From Muricea muricata (lineage: Eukaryota > Cnidaria > Anthozoa > Malacalcyonacea > Plexauridae), in contig OY979718.1 in NCBI GenBank assembly GCA_963855995.1, positions 40,979,559-41,043,558 on the forward strand: a DNA stretch of 64,000 bases, read 5' to 3'. Positions 44,053 to 55,700 of the stretch are shown here, in pieces. How positions within the stretch are numbered: the stretch's first letter is position 1; each line of letters begins with the position of its first letter. The position numbers were made by a program, and so were the translations under genes. The notes below the pieces were generated by a model that worked only from the letters and a program-made list of their open reading frames with translations, searched no databases and had not been told where the DNA came from.

Positions 44053-44739
44053 CTCTTTTGTACTGGCTTCTGAAATCATACATACATACATACATTCATA
44101 GGCATTATATTTATTAAAGCTGGTTATAGTTAAAGGAGTCATACACCGATGACGTGGAGCTGATCCACACACAGTGCGAATCCTGCCATTCTTTCGACAT
44201 CTATAGATAGAAATCTATAGATAACTATAATATATGCACTCGTGAGGAAAAAATTATGATATGAAAATATATTTTTTTGACAATGACTTCCTTCGGAAAG
44301 AGAAATGCATCCATGCTTTACTGATGAACTGATGACTACACATGAAAACTTTGGCCATCAATTTCTGTTATTATAATAATTTATCAAATGATTGCGATAT
44401 GATATATCATGTATTTTCCGCCATTACGATATGAATGCAAGAAGCACAACATAGTGGTACACTGGGATACCAGATTTGCATGACAACGACCACTTAGGAG
44501 GCGGAAAATTGGGTTATACGTTTATGTCAGATAGGAACGAACAATATATTTGATTGCTTGTTCTTATTCCGTGACGTGAAGTATAACGGAACTGCGGGGA
44601 CGTGCTGCAATTTTCCGTTGTTGCCAACACGAATGGTCGATCCCCACATAATGTCCTTGTGTATCCTTATGTGTACTTCATGTTGACTTTTAAATGCAGC
44701 TACGCGGTTATGTATGAATGGATGTTTGGAATAATGTGC
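44053..44739. other. Amine oxidase upstream flank
   Basis: The promoter and 5' leader of the amine oxidase must lie here, but no core motif is evident. A short (CATA)n microsatellite lies at about 44079-44097 and a palindromic ATCTATAGATAGAAATCTAT stretch near 44201-44222. Confidence 0.4.
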
Positions 44740-47700
44740 CGTGTGGGCTCCGGCAGCATAAGAATAGACCCAACGTATCCTCTGCGTGTCGTAAAAGGCG
44801 ACTAAACGAGGTTGGCGTCAGGAAGGGCATCCGGCTGCTTTTATTGCTCCAATTTTATGCTATGATCCCTAAACAAGGGCGGGGTAAAGCCCGAAGTACT
44901 CCTGGGCGCCCCCACCTGCTTACGGTAAAAAGAAACCTGGGGACTCCGTTGGAAGGGTAGATGGGTATGACGGCTTACCACATAAGCCTGATGTGCTACC
45001 TAAAAATCGGAAAGGAATGGAGAAGTGGAGATTTGCTACATGGAATGTAGGATCAATTACGGGCAGAGGAATAGAGCTGGTGGAAGAGATGGGGAGGAAA
45101 AACACTGATGTAATGTGCGTTCAAGAAACTAAATAGAGAGGTAATGCGGCAAGAGAGTTAGACGAAGGATATAAAATTATATACAGTGGAGAGTCGAACA
45201 AAAGAAATGGAGTGGGAATTATTTTATCACGAATATGGAAAGTTAATGGCATCAAAGTGAAGGAGGACAGGAAATGATTATGATAATATCGGCTTACGGA
45301 CCACAAGTTGGGTGTGCAGAGGAGGAAAAAGAAGCGTTCCTAGATGATCTAGAAGATATGGTTGGGGAAGTAAAGGAAAGTGAGGTACTAGTAATTGGAG
45401 GTTACGGAGAGAGAAATGAAGAAGGAGAGAAAACCCTAGACATGGCACAGAGAAAAGAATTATTGGTTTGTAATACAAGGTACCGTGAAAAGGAAGAGCA
45501 TCTTATCACATTTAGCAATAGTGGAAGAACCAGTCAGCTAGATTATATCTTGATAAAGCTAAGCAAGGTAAAAAATCTGAAGGATTTTAAAGTCATCCCA
45601 GGAAGTGAGATTGTGAGCCAACACAGAATGGTTGTGCTTGGCATGTGATAGAGCGAAGAACATAAACGAAAGATCAGAAAGGTAGTAAGATTTAAGATAT
45701 GAAAATTAAAGATGGGGGAAACGAGGTCAAAGTTCAGAGATATGGTGAAAATGGCAAATGTGAACAGGAGTAAAGAAGGTGAGGTGGAGGAAATTTGGCA
45801 AGAGCTAAAAGAGTTTAAGAAAAGCGAGTGATGAGGTATTAGGAAGAACGAATCCTGGTAGAAAAGAACAGAGAGAATCATGCTGGTCGAGTGAGGATGT
45901 GAGACAAGTACTTAATTAAGCAGAAGAAGCTAGCGTTTAAGAAATGGCAGAAGTCAAAGCTTGAACGAGATAAGGACAATTACAATTTAAAGAGAAGAGA
46001 AGCCAAAAAGATTGTGGCAATCGCTAGAAAGCAGGGTACGAAGGAATTGCATGACAAATTGGAGATCCAAGAAAGGGAAAAACGAATCTGCAGAATCGCA
46101 AAGGCAAGGCAGAGACAGCGGGAAGAGACTGGGAAGAGACAGGGAACATTGACATTATAAAAGATAAGGAAGGGAAAATGTTGTTCGATGAAGATAAGAT
46201 CAGCTTAAGGTGGGTGGAGTATTTTGAAGAACGTCCTAATGTAGAAAAAAAAACAACGGGAAGAATCAATAAAAATGTATAAAGTAAAAGGACCAGAAAA
46301 AGGGATTGAAGTGGAAGAAGTAAGAAAGGCAATGAGCGGAATGAAAAGTAATAAAGCACCAGGAGTCAGCGAATTTAGTATTGATATGTTAAGAGCAGGT
46401 GGTGAGGAATGCTAAATTTGGATGTCGGACTTACTGAAAGCAGTGTGGGATAAAGAAAAGACCCCGGAGGACTGGAGGAAAAGTTTGATAGCGCCCATTT
46501 TTAAGAAAAAGGGGGACATTCTGGAGTGTGGAAACTATCGAGGATTAAGTTATTGAAACATGAATTAAAAATTTTGGAAAGGATCTTGGACAAGCGCATT
46601 CGAAAGGTGGTAAAAATTGACCCAAAGCAGTTCGGCTTTATGCCGGGAAAGAGTTACTACGGTAGATGCGATATTCATTGTCAGGCAATTGGTAGAGAAA
46701 AGGATAGAAGGAAATTTGGCAATGTTTTGCGGTTTTGTTGACCTGGAGAAAGCGTATGATTGTGTACCAAGGGAAGTATTGTACTGGTGTCTGCGACGAA
46801 AAGCAGTATCAAAGAAGCTAGAGAGAATGGCAATGGAGACAAAGAGACAAACCAGGATTGTAAGACAGCGGTAAAAACAAATGAAGGACTGTCGAGTGAA
46901 TTTGAAATTGGATTACATGGGTCTACATCAAGGATCAGCATTGAGTCCCCTCTTGTTTGCGGTTATCATTGACGTTCTGTCAGAGCATCTGAGAGCAGAA
47001 AACCTGTGGGCGTTGCTTTTTGCAGATGACCTAGCAATTATGGCAGAAAGCGAAGAACAACTGCAAGAGAGACTCTTGAAGTGGCAAGAGTGTCTGGAGA
47101 AGTATAGGTTAAAGATGAATGCTAAAAAGACGACGGAGACTATGTAGTAAGAACGGAGAAAAGCAGGTGAACATTAGAGACATGCATGGAGAGGAACTGA
47201 AACAGGTGAAAAGTTTTCAAGTATCTAGGATCACTGATCAACAATAAAGGAGGATGTGAAAAGGAGGTACAGGCAAGAGTGAGTGCTAGTTGGATGAAAT
47301 GGAGGGAAGTGAAGACAGTCTTGAATGACAAAAGGATGCCCATGAGATTAAGAGCAAAGATATACACTACAATGGTCAGGTGATGGTTCAGAGGGCTGGG
47401 GATTAAAAAAGAAGGATGAAAGAAAGTTAAATACAACAGAGATGAGAATGTTAAGAATGATGCTGGGTGTGACCTTAAAGGACAAGCTAAGAAAGGAGGA
47501 AGTCAGGAGAAGGACAACAGTAACAACTAGCGTGGTAGCAATTGTTGAACGAAGTAAACTCCGTTGGTATGGTCATTTACTGAGAAATGATGACGAGGAA
47601 GTAGTTCGGCGGGTGTGTGAAGAGCCGATTAAGCGGAAAAAGGTAGAGAACGACATCTAAAGAGATGGAAAGATGGATTGAGAGAGAGATTGGAGGAGCT

Positions 47701-47805
47701 AGACCTGAAAAAACAAGATGCCCAGGACAGGCAAAAATGGAAAAGAGGAATCGTGGCCACCGACCTCCAACTAGGTAATAAGGTGAAGGCGAAGAAGAAG
47801 AAGGT
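44740..47805 (+). pseudogene. Decayed RTE-like LINE retrotransposon
   Basis: Plus-strand fragments in order: endonuclease (FATWNVGSITGRG near 45033, VQETK near 45120, AYGPQ near 45291), reverse transcriptase (FGFMPGKS near 46631, VDLEKAYDCVPREVL near 46737, GLHQGSALSPLLF near 46917, FADDLAIMAESEEQL near 47019) and a C-terminal WYGHLLRND segment (47565). Many stops and frameshifts. The GAAGGGCATCCGGCTGC-like block near 44822 and the GAA-rich 3' tail (about 47790-47803) are like RTE-group elements. The longest open pieces are 45274-45648 and 46881-47147. No clear target-site duplication was found. Confidence 0.8.
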
Positions 47806-47951
47806 ACTTGTTGTCAAAACATTTTTTTGAGAGAAACCTTCGAAGTAATTGTAACTGTTAATTTTTTGTTGACATACGTTTTTTCTGAAATATTGAAAAA
47901 CAAATGACATTAGCCACTCGGAATCTTGTTTTATAATTAGGTCTATTTTAC

Positions 47952-49710
47952 TGACGTCACAAACTGGGTAGACTGTATAAAGTTTGCTGTGATTTAGTTA
48001 AATCTCGATGAAATTTTCTTTAATACTTCGCAATTTACGTACGAAGTATATACATACAGTGCGAACCATGGTATTAGTTTTATAAGATATTTATGCCGTA
48101 CGTATTCAAAATGAGCAGTGCTATTCATCAAAACATACGAACATCAAAACAAAGTTGGGAGAAGATCCTGGCGATGTTGATATTTGATGTTAGTCACATG
48201 ACTGAAAAAATATGGCGCTGTTCCATATTTGAGGTGGACCACGCTATTAGTTTTAAAAATATGATAACACGATAGGACGTCGTTTTTAACTTATTTGGAA
48301 GTGGACACGACCTTCTTTAACCAAAAACAGCTTGGGTAACAACAAGAGAATGTTTTAGTTAGAAAATAAACGGACTTGGTGTCATAGTTGAAGGATTTTT
48401 CAAAGATTACGTGGAACGGTGGAAAAGAGGGACTCTGGATTTCTAAAATGGATAAGAATGGGAGGTATTAGGCATTTGAAGGAGACCTGTTCGTAAATTA
48501 TCATGATCAACGTTTGTCAACATTTTTAGAGAGTTTCTTTGCCATATATCTTCAAAACTAGCAATGATGGATTCCTAGTAAGCAATAATTATTCTAAAAA
48601 TGTATCTTAACTACTGTCATGGAAGAAACTGGATTAAGCGAAAAGTCCATGAAAGCACAACAAGTCGAGACAGACAAGACAGACAAGTCGAGATCAACAT
48701 GATAATACCCTAATGCTGGGAAAAGGAACTTCTGATGAAAGATTTTAGGTACCTGCCAAAGAAGTGGTAGAACGATCATTTGGATCCGTATTATTAACAA
48801 CCAACATGTCTTCATATGTGCCTAAATATGCAAAAGAGAGCTCTGATCCCTATTTCCGCTGTTACCAGCAGAACTCCTTTACTTTACCACTTTTTTGTTG
48901 ACTCCTTAGCCTCGCCTGTCACATACCATCATTGAATATCAATAATCTAACCCATGCATGCATTTTCCAAGCTTTATCATGCTGATTTCGTCTGCCCGTC
49001 AAAAGGACAAATTAAACTTTTGTTGTGCTCTCCAGCAATTTTTGCCTCAATCCAAGCGTTTATTCCACAACACCAGTGGAGGTACTTTTAGAATTATTAT
49101 TGCTTACCAGGAATTCATCATTGCTAGTTTTGAAGATATATGGCAAAGCAAACTTTCTCAAAATGTTGACAGACGTTGATCATGATAATTTACGAACAGT
49201 TCTCCTTCAAACGCCTAATACCTCTCATTCTTATCTATTTTAGAAATCCAGAATCCCTCTTTTCCACCGTTCCGCGTAATCTTTGAAAAATCCTTCAACT
49301 ATGATACTAAGTTCGTTTATTTTCAAACATTCTCTTGTTGTTACCTATGCTGTTTTTGGTTAAAGAATGTCGTTTCAACTTCTAATTAAGTTAAAAACGA
49401 CGTCCTATCGTGTTATCATATTTCTAAACTAATAGCGTGGTCCACCTCAAATATGGAACAGCGCCATATTTTTTCAGTCATGTGACTAACATCAAATATC
49501 AACATCGCCAGGATCTTCTCACAACTTTGTTTTGATGTTCGTCAGTTTTAATGAATAACACTGCTCCTTTTGAATACGTACGGCATAAATATCTATAAAA
49601 CTAATACCATGGTTCGCACTGTACAAAATAATTCAGTCGATTTCAACATTAACAAACTAACTGTTAATCGCTTCTTCAAGAAAAAAACAATTACCCAGGT
49701 TGTGACGTCA
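47952..49710. mobile_element. 1.76-kb long inverted-repeat element
   Basis: Two arms of roughly 600-700 bp are reverse complements. The best-matching blocks are 48066-48293 with 49392-49615, 48360-48480 with 49200-49340, and 48490-48600 with 49080-49195. The outer ends are TGACGTCACAAACTGGGTAG and ...ACCCAGGTTGTGACGTCA. The central 300 bp or so (about 48700-49000) is not repeated. A VVERSFG-like string on the plus strand near 48765 might be a scrap of a DDE transposase, but this is weak. The small ORFs inside are by-products. Confidence 0.8.
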
Positions 49711-51072
49711 TGGGGTTTTTGAATATCCAAAATGAGGGATGATTCACTGAGAAACCAGATTATCAAAAAAATGACAACACATGTTACGGTTACTTTAGAG
49801 GTTTTTATCAATAAGCCTATAAAATATATTAGTGTTTTCCTTTAAGACTCATCACTGGGAACATCAATTCGATATAAATCAATGCAATAGTCCAATGCAT
49901 ATCTATTCGTCTATATATCAATGTCTCCCTCCTCATATATAAATTCGTTCGCGTTTTTGCAATAAAATTTCGGTACATCATTTGCTAACTAATTACAACT
50001 GATTTTTTATTATATTTAACACAGTTAAATTGCAACTTTATGATATTCTGACCTTTCAAAAATGACATTATTGTCCTTTTGAAGCCTCATCGACGATTCA
50101 TTTCTGCTACGTGAGATATGCGGCCCCCATTTAGTTGGGCCCACGGGTCGGCCTGGTCGGAACCCATAAAATAGATTTGAGGCCAAAAATGTTCTTTGTA
50201 ATCTGACAAATTTATAGCAAACGCCGTCGCGAAACAATGCGCTAAAAAACAGACAATTGTTTAAAAACCTAAAAGATGTATACTGAAACACATGGGGCAT
50301 ATTAACGATAGCCCAAGGTGTACGCGTTTCATATATACTTCATCGGCCTATATTTAATTTTACAATTAATTTTACTGCTTGGGACAATGATATAGGATAC
50401 AAGCTAAACACACTTGTAAGTTCGGCGTGTCCGGGATTGGACGCAACACGGGTGGCTGGAAGTTTCCGTTACCTAACGAGTTTCGGAAAACATCCTGCTA
50501 TTCTCGGTCGGGGGGAAATGGTCCTGGGAACGAGGTTGGGTCGGTGCTTCCAATCCCGAACTCATCTCCCTGCAAGTATGTTAGCTATAAAACGTAACTG
50601 AAGATGTCCAGATGTATATTGCCTGCATAATTAACATTCTTACCTGTTTTTTTTCTAAATTTGGTAAAAAAGAATTTCATCGAGAAAAATGCAAATTCGT
50701 CTTTTAGGGACACGTGAGAGACAGGAATGGTATATATTTATCGACTATGATGATGGGTTTGGAATGAACTATGCGATTGGCAAAAATCGTGTGAGTAATT
50801 GAACCAGCACCTTGCACGATCCTCTTATTCAACAGGTGCCTGCAATATATTGAAAGACAACATGCAAAGTAGACGCAGTTAAAACTAGCGTGATACATAC
50901 AGATGAATAGTACACCAGGCAGAATGTTGCCTTGAATTGTGGAAAATAATATTTTACAAATGAGCGCAGCAGCAAATAAGTAAAATAACAGTATTTTTAC
51001 CAGGAGAATTAGATTCATATCTCCAAGTCTCCAGTCATATATATGCAATGCAATGCCTGTTTAGACGCGGGT

Positions 51073-51115
51073 GCGACTCTAGGTTTCCGCACGCACCTCG
51101 GAAACCTAGAATCGC
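51073..51115. repeat. Hairpin, 17-bp arms
   Basis: Arms GCGACTCTAGGTTTCCG (51073-51089) and CGGAAACCTAGAATCGC (51099-51115), 16 of 17 paired, 9-nt loop. Confidence 0.65.
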
Positions 51116-52214
51116 CCCAGTGACTATAAGAGTTGGATCTCCGATTGTTACCCTCAAAATGAACACACGCGCGTCGTCAGTTTAGAATACGACGTACGTC
51201 ATGTAATCAGACTGGAAATTATTACAACTCTAGCAAATCTTGCGAGTTGTATAAATTTGCATGTGCACCACTAGTTCAACAACTACTGTCTTACGTAATA
51301 TTTTTCATTATCTATTCACCTGCTGTAAAAGGAAATTCATATCTGTGTTTACAGCTGCAAGAGCCATATATATAGCTATATAATATCGGTTACATATCTC
51401 AGTATACATAATTCCAATACTTCAAAGATAAATAATTTTATGCAAATTTTTTGACAGGTTCCACGCTGTTTATCAGTCTTCCTGTTTATAATAAGCCACA
51501 TAATAGTATGATAGTATTAAAATCGACTTACTGTTAACGAAAGTTTCATATACGCCTGTATGGCGCCGTGTTTTATATGACATCAAGTAATATAATTGAG
51601 TAAGCAAACCAGAGATTGATATTTCCAGTTTTTCATGGTTTTGAAACAATCTACTACATTTTTAATATATTGTGTACATGCATGCATACGCTTGTTCGTT
51701 GATTTCAACGGAACTTGTCATTTATTATTCATTGCGGTTATCTATGATATTTACATCCAAGCATATATCGCACAGGTTTCAAACTTATTGTGTTTTTCAC
51801 TCTTTAGCAAACCGCTTGCAAGTTGAAAGGCTTTCGAGTACTATATTTCTGATATATATATATTTTACAACACATTAAAATTTGGAAACAATGTTGATGT
51901 ATATGTAAAACTGATCGACAACTCTGGATTAAAGATTTGGATCAAACATTACGTCTTTGTGCATCATGTGTTATAGTTTTCTGGATTGTTGTTATTTCTT
52001 AATTTATGGCCGAAAACGGAAAGGTAAGTCAGAGAGTTCTGGCGCTGACGACTCTCAAGCTGGGATAAATGTAGTAACCTCGGTTTGCACCTCGCCGTAA
52101 AATATTAAAATGGCTAATGCAGCTTTAAGTTTGAGTTGAAATTCAAAGCACATGCATACAGTATATTATAAAATACAAAGCAATGGTAATACCGAATATT
52201 GAAATAATTTCTAA

Positions 52215-52250
52215 TTCCCAACGTTTCGACTAGTTTGAAATCATCATCAG
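52215..52250 (-). other. Hammerhead-ribozyme-like motif (uncertain)
   Basis: On the minus strand CTGATGA is followed 16 nt later by GAAAC, with GATT/AGTC between them able to pair (one G-T wobble). CTGATGA-stem-GAAA is the hammerhead core, but one unpaired T after CTGATGA and no confirmed stems I and III make activity doubtful. Such motifs are known at the ends of Penelope-like elements, fragments of which occur elsewhere in this window. Confidence 0.3.
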
Positions 52251-52381
52251 GAGACATAAACTAGTACAAACGTTGAGAAATAAAAATGATTTCAAACTGG
52301 GGTTTTTCTGCTAGTTTTCCGATTGGGTCGACGAAAAGTGTGTTTCATTTATTTTTATCCGGTATTACCGGAATCTTTGTG

Positions 52382-52470
52382 CAGTGGTGGATCTAGCGTA
52401 AGTCAAAATTAATTACCACACCTCATTCTAGGATATATTTACATTTTAAAATACCTTCAAAGCAACTGGA
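52382..52470 (+). repeat. Dispersed repeat with CAGTGGTGGATC end (copy 2)
   Basis: CAGTGGTGGATCTAGCGTAA followed by TCATTCTAGGATATATTTAC and AAAATACCTTCAAAGCAACT is an inverted match to 29591-29675. The CAGTG end suggests a hAT-derived element, but the opposite end is not identified. Confidence 0.6.
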
Positions 52471-52775
52471 TTATGTATATTTATGTATCCCAAACAAAGT
52501 TAGGTTATTTGGGTCTGCGTTGCTGTTTTATAACGATGACTGTGCAAAACCGATAAAATCGTCATGTATTATTAAGTGCCGTAAACAAAAAAACGAAACT
52601 TGTTACACCTATGAAAATTTTCGCAGGAAACTGATTTTTAAGAAAAAAGGCATCGAAAAAAGAGCAATATTAGTTTCGCTTATATACTTGCAATATACTT
52701 TCTAGGTAGATTTTTTAAAAAAATGCTCATCAACAAAAACCCATAGAAAACCTCACAATATTTTTACCATCCTAA

Positions 52776-55700
52776 ATGTTTTTAAGAAACGACAGAATGC
52801 AACCGAATTATTTTTTTGTTAAATTAGGTTCAAACCCAGCGAAGGAGGAGGACGTGGGTTATCAGTATTCTTCTACCGTTAAAGTTCATTGTGACCTATG
52901 TCGGACAACAAATACTACACGTCATCATACAGAAGAATATGTTAACAGTTGCTTGGTAATACGGCGGGGTCTCTTCGTCATGTTAGGGATGAAGTTTGAA
53001 GGAGTTGATCAATCTGAAGTATTAAATGTGAAACTGCGTGTCAGCATGGGTGAGTGAATCTGTGAATGAGATACAGGGAACGACCAGAAAAACTAATAAG
53101 GGGGCGCGAACATTAATGGGCGTCGTCATTATTGGGCGTGGCGAATCCAAAACTGACATTCTTTATACGTTTATTGTATTTAGGAGTATCAAAGGCTTCT
53201 GAAAGCCAATGATATATCTTTGTTGTCACCATCAATAATATATAACTTTTTATACAACATCCCAATAATATTTTGAGTGTTACATAGTATATTATTTACA
53301 GGAATCAAGATCAATGTTAGCAAGTAGCGAAGTAAATTTACTCCGTTAAAAAATCAGTATTTACTTGTGATGAAGCAATTTTTTATGAAACTTTTTAAAC
53401 TTCGTGGTTCGTCGAATTGACGACACTCGTTGAAGTTAAACGCCGCACGACTGGATATTAATATATCGTATTTATTGTCACAATTATAGCCTATTGTGCG
53501 CAAATGCAATTCGATCTAAATATTGATATAAATTATATAGAATTATTAGTCAAATGATTAATGAGTATACCTGCAATTATCTATCCTTATCTTACTTACT
53601 TCTGTGCCAATATCCCCGTGTTCCTTTACATTAAAACAAATACTGGTTAGCATAAAATACATTTCACTGTTTAGTTCCAATTTCCAGGTTAGCGACTTTC
53701 TGACTGTGTTGTGTTCATGCCTGTGCGGTAATATGATAGCCTAATCTTAAATGTCAATCAATAGTGAATCATTAGTGTATAATTAATAAAGTTTTCTAGG
53801 TGCAAGTATAATAAGTGTTCAACGCAACACTTCTTAACTTTTGTTTTTAATGCAAAGTTAAAAGTCTTAAATTGAAGTCATTATTCGGTTTGAAATTATT
53901 ATTACGTTGGAACGATGTCAACGGTGAGCAAGCTAGTGAGGGTTGTTACCACTATCACGTAAATAAATGTTTTAGCTAGTAAATTCTATTTCAGTAGTAT
54001 TTTCACTTTAGTATATATTTTTCAATGCTTTTCTTTTAAGTAATTTTTTTTGCTTCTATCAAAGTGAATACTGAGGTATTACTTGCGCTTTGACTTTCAT
54101 CGTGATTTCATGGAAAGGACAAGTTTTGGACGAATTCCTCTCTGGATCCTTTCTAAAATTATCGCCCCAAATTTAAGATGACATACCCATGCTATTTGAC
54201 TGCAAGCATAAAAGTACGACAGAGTGTAATTAGCGGGGCGAATATACAATTAGAAGGCGGCTATATAAAACTCTTAATCACTTTTTAATTACTGTTTTTT
54301 GTTTAAATAGTGATTAAGTATAAAATACGTGGACTCTGCTGCTGGACTCCCACCGTCAAGCAACAAGGTTTACCTTGTCCAGTTTCGAAACACCCCCAAA
54401 AACATTCAGAATCACCCAACAAAAATGCTTATCATGAGTTTATTGTAGGATAACAACATGTTATCTTATAACAAATTGACCATAGAGCCACTTGGCAATG
54501 CAACGTGACGACCGTTTTATGCAGTTTACTTGCCAAACTAGTTCAGAGTTCCTATTGCCCAGAAAATGCAATTGACTGACTTGGATAATGGTCATGGCTT
54601 TATAGGATACCCTAAAGGTCGAAGTGTCGAGAGAGCACTGGGACCAAGTTGCTCCTGTGTTTTGTGTATCCCCATACATACAATAACTATCAATATCGAG
54701 TCATTCTTTGGTTGTCACATTTCTCACTCATTGGGACTGTATCTACTTCACCAAATTTAGCTAAAGAGGGAGCGCGTAGCGCGACAATCATTACTCGCCC
54801 TTCGGGCTCGCGCTTTTGCTAAATTTGGTGAAGTAGATACAGTCCCAGTGAGTGAGAATAGTTTTAATATAGCGAAACAGTACGCTTATTGTCGCGCTAC
54901 GCGCTCCCTCTTTAGCTAAATTTGGTGAAGTAGATACAGTCCTAGTGACTGAGAATAGTTTTAATATAGCAAAACAGTACGCTTATTGTCGCGCTTCGCG
55001 CTCCCTCTTTAGCTAAATTTGGTGAAGTAGATACAGTCCCAGTGGGTGAAAAATACACAAAACATAGAGACAACTCGGTCCCAGTGCTCCCACGACATTT
55101 CGACCTTCAGGGTATCCTATAAAGCCATGACCCTTGAATAATGGTAATGACTTGCGCCATCCGCTGACACACAATCACTAGTTTTCATTGAGTGGCCCTA
55201 CCGTGCACTCGCCATACTGTGTTTAACAAATAGATTTCATTTTTGCGTGCGTCTGTACGGTAATAGATCACGGATGACGTCATAGCGTGTGAAGAATAAA
55301 AAAGTAGGCACGAGACGCAGTCGAGTGCGTGACTTTTTGTTCTTCACACGCTATGGCGTCATCTGTGATCTATTACAGTACAGAAGCACAAAAAAATGAA
55401 ATCTATTTGTTTTATATTATAATAAAGTTGACAAAAATCATGCGAAGACCCGCGAAATAAATTAGCTAAATTAGATCACGCCATCAGTTGACGTCATCCG
55501 TGCGTGTGTACTTTAATAACACACAGCTCGCGACCAATGAAAATGCAGAATGAACACGTATTATTATATAATAATTAATATCATCGTTCAAATAGGAAAA
55601 GCTACAGAGGTTCACTGAAGAAGAAGGTCCACACTTGAGTGGCGATAACCTTGAGACTTGCCATAACATAAAACAACTTTCTATTCCTTATCAGAATGCA

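Larger units (their letters stand above)
49711..52775. other. Intergenic between the inverted repeat and transglutaminase
   Basis: No gene is supported. It holds a hairpin at 51073-51115, a hammerhead-like motif at 52215-52250 and a repeat at 52382-52470. The ORFs at 50704-51048 (minus) and 51635-51878 have no domain I can recognise. The untranslated 5' end or an upstream exon of the transglutaminase may lie in the last part. Confidence 0.4.

Noticed and set aside
45274-45648. 124-codon ORF as an independent gene
   Set aside because: It is the endonuclease segment of the decayed LINE, which has stops just up- and downstream.
48093-48275. 60-codon ORF in the long inverted repeat
   Set aside because: Lies in one arm, interrupted in the mirrored arm, and shows no domain.
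50704-51048. 114-codon minus ORF with hydrophobic stretches
   Set aside because: It could be read as a membrane protein, but it has no recognised family, no splice context and ordinary AT-rich composition.
52828-52842. GGTTCAAACCC as a tRNA B box
   Set aside because: No A box or foldable cloverleaf around it, and it lies in the first transglutaminase exon.
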